Positions 20,964 to 32,334 of a stretch of DNA of 64,000 bases are shown here, in pieces. Made by a program: the position numbers and the translations under genes. The stretch is from Clarireedia homoeocarpa (Eukaryota > Ascomycota > Leotiomycetes > Helotiales > Rutstroemiaceae): positions 1,550,001 through 1,614,000 of the forward strand of contig LNKV01000002.1 of assembly GCA_001465935.1 (NCBI GenBank), written 5' to 3'. The notes beneath the pieces are model-generated. The model was not told where the DNA came from, made no database searches, and saw only the letters and a list, made by a program, of their open reading frames with translations. Position 1 is the first letter of the stretch; the number at the start of each line of letters is the position of its first letter.

Positions 20964-22354
20964 CTAGTTCGAACCAAAGTCTCTTTGAATTTGTATGCCA
21001 GTCGAATTTGTGTGCTCATCTTCAAAAGGAAAGTCGTTCAGTGCATGAGCCTCGGACTTGTGCGCCGCTTCAGGCCAATCGAGATCGTTGTTGCCGCTGC
21101 TCTCAGTCGATTGCTTCCAGCACTTGTGATTTCCCATCGAGTCCTGGTCGCTAAGCTTAGTCAAGTTTTTCGTCTCATGTCGACGTGATAGTCTGCTGAG
21201 GATCGTAGAACTAGTCATCCGCGAAAGCTGCTGACTCCAGAGGAAATTCTTGGGTAGCATGGTGTAGAATATGGGAAGATTGCAGCATAGTAATCCGGCG
21301 AACATCTGAGCGGAACTCCAAATGGATAAAATGCCAAAGGCGTCTAAAAGCGAGCATGAGCTATTTTAAATGTGCTTGAAATGGTAACACAAATGAGTAC
21401 TTACAGACTGGATCTGTGGAATAAGTGATGATGATCTTGACGATACCTATTATTCCAACACTTAGGCACGACTGAGTCAGCTTGCAGCTACTTTTGTAGT
21501 AAGGGATACACCTACAGAACACCAAGACCAAAAAGTATTCTGAGCCTTCGTTTCATTGACGTGGGTAGCTGGCGATTTCGGATCATGATCATGGCGAGAA
21601 TTACCATGGCAAAATCTCCTAGTGAGTTTGGCAGCTCAACAACAAGAATGATCTTTCCTTCATCAAAACAGGTTCCCGGCATCGAATAATCCCAGAACTT
21701 GCTGAGAGGTCTACACTGAAGACCCTGAAAGATGCATATGGTGATGAAGAAGATGGTTTGGGAAATTGCTAGCACGTAGATCCATCTCCTGTAGGCACGA
21801 TAGACGCCGAATATGCGGTTGTAAAATGCCAAGATACTGAGCTTGACAGAGATAGTGTGTCCAAAGTAGGAGAAAATGGCAATCAAGGAGGCCTATCTCT
21901 CGTGAGTTTTGGGGTCTCGTAGGGGAGCAAGAGACAAAGTGATGAAAAGCTGCAACTATGATGATACTACTGAAAGAAAAAAATGCATATAATAACAATA
22001 ACAATAGGGTCAGCGTACTTTGCGCATGTGTGCAAAGTCTGACGGACTCTGGAAAAGCTCGTCGATGACTTCGCGTCCATTGGTTATACGAACTCCTATT
22101 ACCCAAAAAAGGATTAGCAAGCCTAGTAGAAGATCATAGATTAATTTGAACTTGCCTATAATACCGGCAACATTCTGACTAATGAAGAATAGGGTAGCTA
22201 CTACAGCTAACCAATCCTCATAACTGAGCTTGCGAGCCCCGCGACGGGTTGCAATAAAGCGAAGCCCAGTCACGAAGATGCCGAGTGGTGTGAATGCAAT
22301 CAGCCCGATGAATGTTGCCAGCTGTGTAGAGTTGTTGTAAACTGCGAATCCCAT
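20964..22354 (-). CDS. PTH11/SAT4-type rhodopsin-domain membrane protein
   Basis: Five-exon model: 22354-22156, 22095-22019, 21892-21516, 21460-21405 and 21343-20964, giving 362 residues in one frame. It is a seven-helix plasma-membrane protein of the fungal rhodopsin-domain (SAT4/PTH11-like) family, often treated as non-canonical GPCRs. Seen: YNNSTQLATFIGLIAFTPLG (extracellular start and helix 1), KLSYEDWLAV before helix 2, GHTISVKLSILAFYNRIFG (helix 3 and following loop), LQCRPLSKFWDY and CFDEGK in the extracellular loop, and WSSAQMFAGLLCCNLP (helix 7). A polar tail of about 90 residues follows. Intron 1 (22155-22096, 60 nt) appears to be a GC-AG intron; intron 3 appears to end in AAG. An in-frame ATG at 22513 would add 53 residues and one at 22369 adds five. 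Ligand unknown. Confidence 0.82.
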
Positions 22355-24742
22355 AGTTCTGTGTTCCATCACTACGTTAGCATTAGGTGAACGGAAGCAT
22401 GCCATCTGTCGGCAGAATGCAGGTAGTACTTGGGCCTTTGACTTGTTCTGTACCTCAGAGCTGCATGAAAAGTGAGCATTGAAGTTGCTGAAAACCTGTA
22501 TCAATCCAGCCATAGGCCATCTTATACAATATAGGTGTTGCGGGTGATGTCAACGATCTGAAGGAGGCGGGTCAAGAAGCCTCCACCCCCTTCTCCAGGA
22601 TATGACAGAAACTGTGCCAGAACGCAGCATATGTAAGAGAATAGAATGAATTTGAGGGTTGGAGCACAAAGATAAAAGTAAATAAGCAAGCAAGATCGAG
22701 TTGGAGTGCGATGTCTACTCAGCCGGCAAGGAGTAAGAAATCGACAGCGATCGTCCCGTTACATGCGCGAACTATACTTGTTTCATTTGTTCAGTATCTG
22801 TGACTGCTGAGTTAGCATATCTTAGAAATCCTTGGTTATGCAAGATCCCAAAGACTGAATCAAGACCCATAGGCACATAGGATACTTACTCTTAGGAACC
22901 GATATAATCCTAATGACATCCTAATTGTGGAAATCTGTTTCCAGAAGCTAATTGTTATTGTCTGCATGTTATCTGATGCATCTCTTGGAGCTGAATGATG
23001 TAATTATGCAGTTCAAAATATGGAGGGACAAAAACTTGACACCTCAACAAGAGAGTACACAGAGAACGCCTCGTGTGTTTCAAATATGCAATTCAAAAGT
23101 ATTGCAACTCCCAACAATGTTACACTAAGAAGGGCTCAGGAAGGAGTATGCTGCCGATATTGATACAGGATCTTAACCACTCAATAAAAAATTGTGTAGC
23201 GTCTGTTTGGGGGCGAAATCGCTATGTACTACACGAGGGCTTCACTCGTGGGGCGTCGCCTACATGTGATGGCCAACCAGATAACTAATATGGAAGGGAT
23301 AGGTGTGTATAAATAGCCATCTCTAATACATAGTTAGAAGAGAACCAACCCGACTTGTAAGCACTACGGAGTCCATTAAGATACAGTTTGTTGTGATACT
23401 AACGGCGTCGTTACTGTAACTTTCAGTGAACGGAATAAATGTAACATAATCATGTAGTATGACAAGGCTCGCCTCAGCCGTACCTTACAGTACTTCTATT
23501 GTTAGTGATCAATATAGCGAGGAAATGGTACGCACAAGGTGCTGCAGGGCGCGTTTTCCAAAAGTCACAGTGACCGCCGGATAGTCATGCATGCACGAGT
23601 TCGCATGGTCTGGAAGATTGGTGAGGTATTATAGTGTCATCTCCTTTTTCATGAACCCCCTTTTATCGCCTATCCGTTCCGGCCATGTGGCTAACATGCC
23701 GTCTCAGGATTCATTATCAAATTAGCCGTAACTCTTCTTAATAAATTAGATGTGCAATCATCCAGTCTACGCCATACACTTGCATGAAAGAGAAAAGTTC
23801 GATTTGTGCCTTGCTCAAGCTGTTCTCCAGCTCGCACTGGTGAGAAGATTTTTATAGTATGAAGTGTATTGTCTCCTTGACAGATATCTTTGCGGGACAG
23901 CAACGCCAGTAGTCGAACGGCTTGGATATGAACTCCGCGAGCAATAATACGAAGCAAGCGAAAACCCCTTTATCCGCCAAAGTTTGGCGGGGCAATTGTT
24001 TCCCGGCCATATTGCAGTGGTGGGTTATTGAACGTGTACCGTATGAATTGGAAAATACATAAAAGATCACGCCAGTCCATGCACCTGGTTTGTTGCCTCG
24101 CTGTAGTCGAGTCGCTCCTCGATGACAAGTTCGAGGTCGATGCTCAAGGCAAAAAACCTTGGAGCGCTCTGAAAGTGCAAATGTCTAGTCGATGGAATAG
24201 ACCAAGTTCCACTGAAAGATTTCATGTAAATCTACACTATGAAATCTTATGAAAGACATAATCTTTGGTTCAAGGCGAGGCATTGGGGTTTGAATAGACA
24301 TCAGATCTGTTTGCTCGCTGTAGAAACTTGGAATAAAAGATATCTGCCTCATTTTGCGGATCCTGTGCGTAGCGCAAAAGAAACCAAATTAGAAAAATCA
24401 AAAGCATTTACTAGGTGCAGTAGCTCTGAGCAAAGTGCATAAAAGGTGACCAATCATGGTAGATTGGTGAAGAAAGAACTGTAATAAATAGGAGTACCAG
24501 GTAATTTTGTGTTCAAGATGCGCGGGCTACAAGCTTCTCGTTCGCTGCTTCTGTTTCGCGGAGGATTGTCTGTACTCTGAAACAGGCGGGGAAGCTCCAT
24601 CCAGTCGTTACTCAAACCTTCACCCCATCACTACCTCAATACTTCTCTTCTCTTCCAACGAATCTCAAATCTCTATCCTCCTCTTATCACATTACCAATT
24701 CCGCCGAACAATAGCAAAGCTGAAAGGGATACTCCAAAAATA
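22355..24742. other. 2.4-kb gene-poor region
   Basis: No gene was recognised on either strand. A TATA-like GTATAAATAGCC at about 23303-23314 is not followed by a plausible reading frame. The last 250 bases before 24743 are pyrimidine-rich and probably contain the amidohydrolase promoter. Short reading frames here have no recognisable homology or splice structure. Confidence 0.6.
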
Positions 24743-25880
24743 ATGGATACCAATTACCCCATCCTCGACTCCCACATCCACCTCTTCCCCGCCAGCGAAC
24801 TCACCACCCTTGCCTGGAACGAACCCTCCAATCCCCTCTACAAACAGTATTCCCTTGATGAATACACAGCCGCTACGGCCTCTGCGTCTTCTTCTCTCGA
24901 AGGGTTTATTTTCCTCGAAACGGACCGAATCAACGATCTTGCGGCAGGTGAAAAGGACGGCTCAGGATGGACACATCCTTTACAAGAAGTTTCCTGGCTG
25001 AAACGCATCGCGCTCGGTCTACCCCGCGAAGGAGAAGGCCATACGAAGGAGCATGCGAAGTTGTGTAAAGCGATTGTGCCGTGGGCGCCGGTGCCCAGTG
25101 GAGCAGAGGTGCTAGAACGGTATGTGGAGAGGGTGAGGGAGGAGGCGGGCGAGGCATGGGAGAAAGTTAGGGGGTTCAGATTTTTGGTGCAGGATAAAGC
25201 ACGGGGGACTATGTTGGAAGAGAAGTTCATAGAGGGAGTTAAGTGGCTGGGAAAGAAGGGGTTTGTTTTTGATTTGGGAGTGGATTTACATAGTGGGGGA
25301 AAGTGGCAGTTAGAGGAGGCGGCGCAGATGATGGACAGAGTGCATGATGGGGTTAGTGAAGAGGAGAGGGTTACGGTTGTTATCAGTGAGTTATGGCCTT
25401 TCAGTATTATTTATGAGGAGGAGGCTTCTTCTAGATTTTGCAAAGCTGTTACTAACTAATTGCCATCAAACAGATCACCTTTGCAAACCAGATTTCTCAA
25501 TCTACAACACCCAAACAGACCCCTCCTTCCTCGCCTGGCGCACCGCCATGTTCAAGCTCAGCAAATTCAGCAAAACACACATGAAGCTCAGCGGCTGTTT
25601 CTCTGAGATGCCCGATTCATTACGCAATGGTCCCATAGATGATATCGTGATGGCTTTACAGCCCTATCTAGCAGTATTGCTAGCGACATTTGGATCTCCC
25701 CGAATTATGTTTGGATCAGATTGGCCCGTTTGTACAGTGGGTGTTGGAGATGGTGCGTGGGGGAAGTGGAGGGATGTTGTTGCAAGGTTTTGTGATCTGG
25801 CAAGTTTGTCGAAGGAGGATCAGATTATGATATGGAGTGGGACAGCCATCAAGGCTTACGGTATCAAGGAATTGATGTGA
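24743..25880 (+). CDS. Metal-dependent amidohydrolase (COG3618, L-fuconolactonase-like)
   Basis: Exons 24743-25385 and 25474-25880 (88-nt intron, donor GTGAGT, acceptor AACAG, branch-like ACTAACTAA) give 349 residues. It is a TIM-barrel hydrolase of the amidohydrolase-2 type. Metal ligands are visible: the N-terminal HxH in ILDSHIHLFP (His11, His13), the INHLCKPDF segment formed across the splice (His216, equivalent to the family's DHLGKP) and MFGSDWPV (Asp297). Family members hydrolyse lactones or decarboxylate small ring acids; the specific substrate is unknown. The gene ends about 430 bp before a DHDPS/KDG-aldolase-like gene on the same strand. In sugar-acid catabolism lactonase and aldolase steps belong to one pathway, so a joint role is plausible but unproven. 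The protein lacks a signal peptide and is probably cytosolic. Confidence 0.88.
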
Positions 25881-26312
25881 AGCTCGAAGAACTGGTGGAT
25901 TGAAGATATCAAGGGTTCTTCGATGATGCTATGACAGGAAGTTTTAGTGTTGAGATAACTAAATTGTAGCTTCGGAGTATTCTGGCATTAATCCACTACC
26001 TTCGTGGTCCATTTCAAATTGATTATTTCGTTCTTTGTTCACTAAGGTCACGTATTTCGGAGTGCCGTCGTCAAGTACCTCCAATACTCCAAAAATGATT
26101 CGAATTTTACCCCGCCATTTCTCGGGTCAAGATACCCCTAGTGGGGTCCTCGTATGCCATTACCCCGAAACAAAACATTCCGGTCCTGCGATTACAACAT
26201 ACTTTCGACATTACTATTTCCTGGAACTTCTTAAAAGCTTTTCCATCCCATATCTGTACTACAAACTCTCGTACACCACAAACAGTGATTTCTCTGAATC
26301 TCCCAAACAGCA
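25881..26312. other. Short intergenic spacer
   Basis: The 432 bp between the amidohydrolase and aldolase genes show no gene. They must contain the end of one transcript and the promoter of the next. Confidence 0.7.
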
Positions 26313-27479
26313 ATGATGGCCTCCCCTCCACCACCAGGCGTATACGTCCCCGTCCCAACTTTCTTCCACCCACGCAATTCCCCCTCCTACTCCTCCACCG
26401 TCTCCCCTTTTGACATCTCCACCCAAGCCTCGCACTCTCTGCATCTCGCGCGCGCTGGCATCAAAGGCCTCGTCGTCCTCGGCAGCACAGGCGAAGCGGT
26501 TCATCTCTCCAACGCAGAGCGCTACGAGGTCTTGAACGGCATCCGCGAAGCGTTGGATAAAGAGGGGTTTACGGATTACCCGATTATTGCGGGGACGGCG
26601 GCGCAGGGAATCGAGGAGGTGGTAGAGCAGCTGAAGGAGGCGAAACGGGCGAGAGCCGGGTGGGGATTGGTGCTTGTGCCGGGGTATTTTGCGGGGGCCG
26701 TGGGGGATGAGGGAATTGTGCAGGTGGGTCGTTTTTTATTTTATGTTGAGGTTTTTGGGGGGGGGGAGTCAATTGTCGTGGGAATGAGAAGGGAAGGAGG
26801 AGATGGATGGATTGGTGCTGACGTGTGGTGAGAATAGTGGTTCAAAGCAATCGCTGATCAAAGTCCTATACCCATCATGATGTATGTTTTCCTCCTTTCC
26901 CTTTCCTTAACTTCGTCATGACAAATCCTAACACACTCCACCTCTAGCTACCACTACCCCGGTGTCTCTAACAATGTCCGCGTTCCACCATCCGTCTTTG
27001 TAACACTCGCCCAACACCCCAACATAGTCGGTTGCAAGCTCTCCCATGGCGACATCTCAGTGCACGCACAAATCGCACTCTCCCCATCCATCGATCACGG
27101 TCACTTCCATACCTTTACCGGTCTTGGACAACAGCTGCTCCCCGCAATCTCAGTCGGTTGCGCAGGTACTATTGATGGCAGCGCTGGTTTCTTCCCAAAA
27201 ACAGTCGTTCGGTTGTATGAGTTGAGCGTGAAGGAGTATTTGAGCAAAGAAGAGAGAGAAGAGAGGAAGAAGTTGCAATATAGAGTTAGTAGGGTAGAGG
27301 AGATAGTGGTGAAGTTTGGGACGGTGGGAATCAAGGAGTGTGTTAGCAGGGTGTTAGGCCTGGGTGATAGAGATGGGACGAGGTTGCCGTTGAGAGGTGG
27401 TATTCCAGGCGGTGATGCGGAGTGGGAGAAATGGGCGGATGTGGTGAGGGATGTGGAGGAAGTGGAGAAGGCGTTGTAG
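26313..27479 (+). CDS. DHDPS/N-acetylneuraminate-lyase family aldolase
   Basis: Exons 26313-26723, 26838-26881 and 26948-27479 give 328 residues; introns are 114 and 66 nt. It is a class I (Schiff-base) aldolase TIM barrel. Seen: GVYVPVPTFF at the first strand; LGSTGEAVHLSNAER, the family's TTGE-type substrate-binding loop; IYHYPG with Tyr153/Tyr155, joined across the second splice; and VGCKLSHGD with Schiff-base Lys182. Length is near the family norm (290-330). Fungal relatives include the 2-keto-3-deoxy-L-galactonate aldolase of galacturonate degradation and uncharacterised DHDPS-like proteins; fungi make lysine by the alpha-aminoadipate route, so lysine synthesis is unlikely. The neighbour on the same strand is a lactonase-like amidohydrolase. 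The 44-nt central exon is small but required to keep frame and the active-site tyrosines. Confidence 0.88.
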
Positions 27480-29565
27480 AGGCTACATGTGGTCCTTTTT
27501 CAGAAACTGCCAAGTATAATGGCAGGAATGCCAACGAGGCGGTGGTAGGTATAGATAGTATAAACGAGTGGATCTATACATGGAGTCGTTCACTAGCTTC
27601 TCGGTGGATGAATGCGTACCAAGATGCCGTCATCCAGCTGCAGCCATGAGTTCAACATGATAGAAACTATGAGGTGGTGCACTAATTGAACAACTTCAGT
27701 GTAATTTGAAGCCATATTTCGCCTTTCCCACTCAATTAATAGAACACAAAGTGTTCTGTTGCATCACAATCACCTCATGAGGAATGTGATTCTGCGATTC
27801 GAAACTGGGACTGAGATCTCAAATATTTGAACATATAACTCGTGAGGCAAAGTTTGAACTACTTGTGAATATGGCCACTTATTTGGAGTCTTCCTTAGTC
27901 ACCGGAAAGAGGTAATTATACTCTTCGATGACCATATTTCATGTATTGTTCGATCAACTGTGGTCTTGGATAATGGCATGTGCAAAACATCAACCATAAC
28001 TGCCCTTTACAACCAAGAGACTTATTGACCCATCGGGGAGGACTGATTGAAAACGGAATGCCAGTATGTTCTTAGAAAAACAACTGTGTTAACTAAGATA
28101 CGAGCCACCCCGATCTCAGCAACGCAGTTTCGCTATTCCCACGAATTTCGCTAAAGAACCAACCGATCACAAAAGCGAGAGCCTTCCGGGCTACTGGCCT
28201 TTCAGCTGTTTAGACATTTAAAGGCACCGAGCGACTAATGAATCACAAGTCGGATAACACTGGCTGGCTAACTGCAATCTCGGCCTCATAATTCAACATC
28301 GCAACTGTGCTCATGAAGTAGCAGCACAGCATCAATACCTCTGTCGTAAAAGAAGAAAGTAAAGTAGGAAGAGATAGATCCTCCAGGGCGAAAAGACGAC
28401 AGAAAGCCAAACCCCAGCCTCGGCACTGCCCTCGCGAGTCAAATTGCTTATCAGCCGCCGGTCTGCCTACTATCACATCGCATCGCATTGCGTCAAGCCG
28501 TTGGGTTTACGTATACATAGCAAGAAAACTATCAACGATCTATTGACTGAACCCTGACCTTGGACATGGCTTGGATCAATGTTGGATATGAAGACTGGAA
28601 ACCTTGATTGTCAAATGTAATATTTGAGAACCTGCTTAAATCTTAATCACATCTGCGGGTTATGCTTTGGAACTTTAGAACTAATGCAGAGTCATTGCCC
28701 GTTTATCCGCAGCCGCCCACCTCCACGTTAATGTCTACTGTATTCTTATATCACGTGAAGCCATCACGTGAGATTTTTGAACTAACAGGTAATTGAACAG
28801 CGGGGTGATAGATCATGAGTGGGTAATGTCGTGTTTGCTGCGAGTAATTCGGTATCGCAGGATTGCGGTACAAAGTGAGGGGTCTATCTGCTGAACTGCC
28901 CTTCAATTGTTTACCCGCCCGCACTAGCATGATTGCGGGAGGTCTGTGTGCTGCACTGCATATCACATCGACCTAGCCAGTAGGTACAGTATCTCGAATT
29001 CAGGATGAGGTGCTTGGATTGGCCACATAAGTAAGAAGCGCAGAAATATTTCCATGGAGGTCGTAAATGCATGGCGTCTTTGAAAGCTGCAAGGTCGTCA
29101 TGGGATGATGCACACGGTACGGTATAATTGACTTCTTCTGTCTGGGTGGTTGCTTGCTTTCGTTGCACATACGCGTTGTGTGCAAGCAGGTAAAGCGGAT
29201 AGGCTGTGTGCAACCTCTGTTGGGATATGATTGGTGTGATGAGGTGCCGGGGTCTTTTCTTTTGCTCGTGAGAGCAATCGGTTGTCGGGCGGGTCGAGGT
29301 GTGATGGTTGCGGGTATGTAGGTACGCTCCTATGAATGCATACAACTACAACTGCGATGAATCAACTGCATTTTTTGAGTGGAGCAATACTTTACCACGG
29401 AAGACATTGTAGGGATCTCGACTCTGGGAAAGTTGGAAGCAGCTCGTAAACAACCTCAATCGGGCGTGGAAGAGCGAAAATGATGTGGCTGAATTTTGGG
29501 CCCTGCAGGAGTTGATAGGTGGTAAGTGGTAAGTAGTAAGTGTATGGATAGAAACAGACTGTACG

Positions 29566-29656
29566 TATGAGGGTGAGGGGTGAGGGTGAGGGTGAGGGGT
29601 GAGGGTGAGGGGGAGCGTGAGTGAGGGTGAGAGTGAGGGTGAGGGTGAGGGTGATG
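29566..29656 (+). repeat. (GAGGGT)n G-rich array, G-quadruplex candidate
   Basis: About fourteen imperfect GAGGGT/GAGGGGT units run on the plus strand. Repeated GGG triplets at three-base spacing satisfy the simple G-quadruplex pattern. It is not the telomere unit TTAGGG. Confidence 0.9.
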
Positions 29657-30085
29657 AGGCTGACATACAAGAAACTTACCTCTATTCCCACAGTCACACG
29701 AAGCGTATCTCTACAAGCAACATGGCTCCTGGCTATTCTTTGAGTCAAGGAGAGAATATGACTGCTCAATTCTCTTCTGCGGTTAAGCCATTCGATTCTT
29801 CCATTACACCTACCCTACTGGCTGACTGCATCATTGACTTTCGAGTCCTGGAGACCTTCCCAGGTTGTTTGTCCAGGTAAACTACTTGATGGCTGATGAC
29901 AGTGATTGATGACCATTTTCTTCATCCGATAGAGGGAAGAAATACGCAAAGTCAATATTATCCATGTCGCTACCTGCAGAAAGAATCGAGACACTTGACA
30001 GTTAGTTAGCAACACTGCTCGTCTGTCGTCCAGTCCTCGTTCGTCCCGCACCTCCCGCAGTATACCTTCGTGCCGAGCTGTGCGG

Positions 30086-30204
30086 ACATGGCATGGGCAT
30101 GGGATGGGCATGGGCATGGGCATGGTGGCTCATGTCCTAATTCCCCGATACATATGATCGTGATGAGGTAGGTCGGTAGGCAGGCAGGTAGGCAGGTAGG
30201 TACG
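30086..30204. repeat. (GGGCAT)n and (GGCAGGTA)n arrays
   Basis: About six GGGCAT/GGGAT units lie at 30086-30125, and GGTAGGCAGGCAGGTA-type units at 30172-30204. Both are simple repeats in non-coding DNA. Confidence 0.8.
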
Positions 30205-31134
30205 TAGATACCCAGTCGTCGCTCCGCCTGCTCTACTGTAGGTCCCTCTGCACCCTTCACACTGATATTGCTCCACTCTCGGCGATTTTAAAGCATACTG
30301 TAATGCAGTAGATCTTAAGGACATCGGAGCGAATCCACGCACCTTTTTTCCCTAAGCAGTTGGATTACTGCATTCTGTTGACCAACGATCTTCAGTGATG
30401 GGCGATGGTACTGGTGGGGTCTTTCGACTTTCCAGCAGGGCACAGGGAGAAGAGCATTGGCGTTGGGTTGTGATAGGATGGATGTTTGCGTCTGTTCTAC
30501 CGATTCAATAAGCGAGGCTTGATTGCTGGTCCATTTCGACTTCTGAATGGTTACACTTGTCAGGGATTTAGTCGCCAGCACCCTTGATTCGCTCTAGTTC
30601 CCGTCCCCTCCCTTAGGAACATGAACGTCTTCGAACAATCATTCGATCACTTTTGCTTACGCGCCCGAAGAAAATACTTGCAGCATGCAGTTGGACTTGC
30701 AGCTCACCAATATGGGAGGGAACCTTTTCTTTTCCTTGCTCGTGCTAAAGTTGTGTCACTGTCACTGCAGCTTCTTGTCCGCTGCCCCCCATTAGTCAAT
30801 TACTTCTCTTGCTTCTATCTGCCAATTGGCCAGAAAGAATAGAATAGGACTAACCTTGCTATTCATAGTCTACGGTAGTCTTATCCGGTCTGCATGCATG
30901 GGAAGTCGCTCACCCAATTCTTCATGCGCACCATGCTAATTTTTCCCCTCATCAATATTCTATCTACCTAGCTCCATAATGACTGAGGCTGCAGTGCGGT
31001 CACTTCCTCCTCCCCCCCTGTCTCTAATCACATACTATCATCCAACTTTGCGCCTTACCATAGGTAGTACCCATGGCAGGCACATCAACCTCGATGGCCG
31101 TCGCCGCCTCCCTCTGGCCCATAAAGGGACGCTG

Positions 31135-31470
31135 TGCCCCCCTCTCGAAATATCTTCTTTTCTTCTCTCTTCAGCAAGCAGTCAATTTCAATCCTCAAGA
31201 GCTAGTCTCCTTCTTTCCGCCTCTTTTTTCTTCCCCTTTTTTTGTTTCTTTTTCCTACCTTCAGAGCTGTGCTCTCTAATATCACCAATTTTTACATTCT
31301 AATCACACTATCAAGTTGCCGGTCAACTTCTTAATTTTTTGTTTCACACTCACCAAATCCAATCAATCCCGAATAATCCCCCAAAGACTAGTCTCTTCTT
31401 GCTCGAATCAAGCCAATCAACGTACATTGGAAATTTCAAAGTTATTTGCATCTAGGATTTCGAATTAATC
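31135..31470 (+). promoter_or_regulatory. Pyrimidine-rich promoter/5' leader of CBM48 gene
   Basis: Long C/T runs (for example around 31150-31180 and 31215-31260) lead up to the start codon at 31474, with AATCAAA just before it. Pyrimidine-rich tracts near the transcription start are common in strongly expressed filamentous-fungal genes. No TATA box is obvious. The exact transcription start cannot be fixed. Confidence 0.4.
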
Positions 31471-31473
31471 AAA

Positions 31474-32334
31474 ATGTCTGCTCTTCAATTGTCTTTCTCT
31501 CTCCGCACTTCTTCCGGTGTTAAGACCGTTCACATGCTCGGTAGCTGGGACAACTACGCTGGTCAACTCCCACTCGCCAAGGACAAGACTTCCTCCAAAT
31601 CCGGCAGCTGGAAAGGTACTTTCAGATTCCAGGGCACTACTCTCGTACCTGGTCAAAGATACTGGTATTACTTCATCATCGACGGTTACCATGTGTCCCA
31701 CGACCCTGCCACTGCCTCCACTACCGAACCAACTACCGGACGTGTTCTAAACATCCTTGACGTCCCAGTCGAGAGTTCTTCCTCCCGATCATCCAAATCT
31801 AGCTCATCTTCATCAAAGCACTCCAGCTCATCTCGCTCTCACCATTCTTCATCCCGCCGTGAGTCTCGTCACGACTCCGCTTCTCTTAGCCTCGACATCC
31901 CCAAGGGACGACCTCTCTCCGTCTCTCAAATCAAGGCGCCTAAGCCCGTGAATCCTCATGCCACTCAGACCATCCTCACCAGTGACTACACCGGTCAAAC
32001 TGTCGAAGAGCTCACTGCCCGTTTCGGAGCTGCTGCCCTCGATGAATACGACTACGATTACCCAACATCCCCATCGTCCGTAGGCTCCACCATCTCCGAC
32101 AACAGCGGAACCTCATCACCATCATCCGCCTCCAGCATGAGCGACTACTCCTCGGCCGGTCAAACCAGCAGCTGCACATGCGAACGCTACGGTATCACTC
32201 GCCGTGGCGACAGAATCAAGTTGGACTGTGGCGGAACCCGATGCGGATACAGCGACTCTGACTCCTGCAGCTCCGAAGATGAAGCCGAATACGCCCGCTC
32301 CTCCCGCCGCAACGGAATTGTGGTCCGTCGATGA
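31474..32334 (+). CDS. AMPK-beta-like CBM48 glycogen-binding domain protein
   Basis: An intronless 286-residue protein. Residues 3-95 form a carbohydrate-binding module of the CBM48/AMPK1 type, as in SNF1-kinase beta subunits (GAL83/SIP2) and isoamylases: LSFSLRTSSGVKTVHMLGSW, DNYAGQLPLAKD, SWKGTFRFQGTTLVPGQRYW and YFIIDGYHVSHDPA. The conserved aromatic and basic glucan-contact positions are present. After it comes a Ser-rich linker (about 102-150), a segment ending LTARFGAAALDEYDYDYP and a C-terminal Cys-containing patch (CTCERYGI, DCGGTRCGYSDSDSC). The C-terminal beta-subunit interaction domain of true SNF1 beta subunits is not seen, so this is probably a separate fungal protein that binds glycogen or starch, not GAL83 itself. 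Codon use is biased to C-ending codons and the leader is CT-rich, suggesting strong expression (inference). Confidence 0.85.
   Translation: MSALQLSFSLRTSSGVKTVHMLGSWDNYAGQLPLAKDKTSSKSGSWKGTFRFQGTTLVPGQRYWYYFIIDGYHVSHDPATASTTEPTTGRVLNILDVPVESSSSRSSKSSSSSSKHSSSSRSHHSSSRRESRHDSASLSLDIPKGRPLSVSQIKAPKPVNPHATQTILTSDYTGQTVEELTARFGAAALDEYDYDYPTSPSSVGSTISDNSGTSSPSSASSMSDYSSAGQTSSCTCERYGITRRGDRIKLDCGGTRCGYSDSDSCSSEDEAEYARSSRRNGIVVRR

Larger units (their letters stand above)
27480..31473. other. 4-kb gene-poor intergenic region
   Basis: No gene was recognised. The stretch holds a G-rich array at 29566-29656, GGGCAT repeats at 30086-30125, and GGTAGGCA repeats at 30172-30204. From about 31135 to 31470 the plus strand is pyrimidine-rich, which fits the promoter and 5' leader of the CBM48 gene. 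This region marks the change from sparse to dense gene layout. Confidence 0.6.

Noticed and set aside
29566..29656. Interstitial telomere repeat
   Set aside because: The unit is GAGGGT, not TTAGGG, and the copies are irregular.
31073..31279. 68-residue plus-strand frame upstream of the CBM48 gene
   Set aside because: It lies in a pyrimidine-rich leader and encodes a Phe/Ser-rich run typical of CT-rich DNA.
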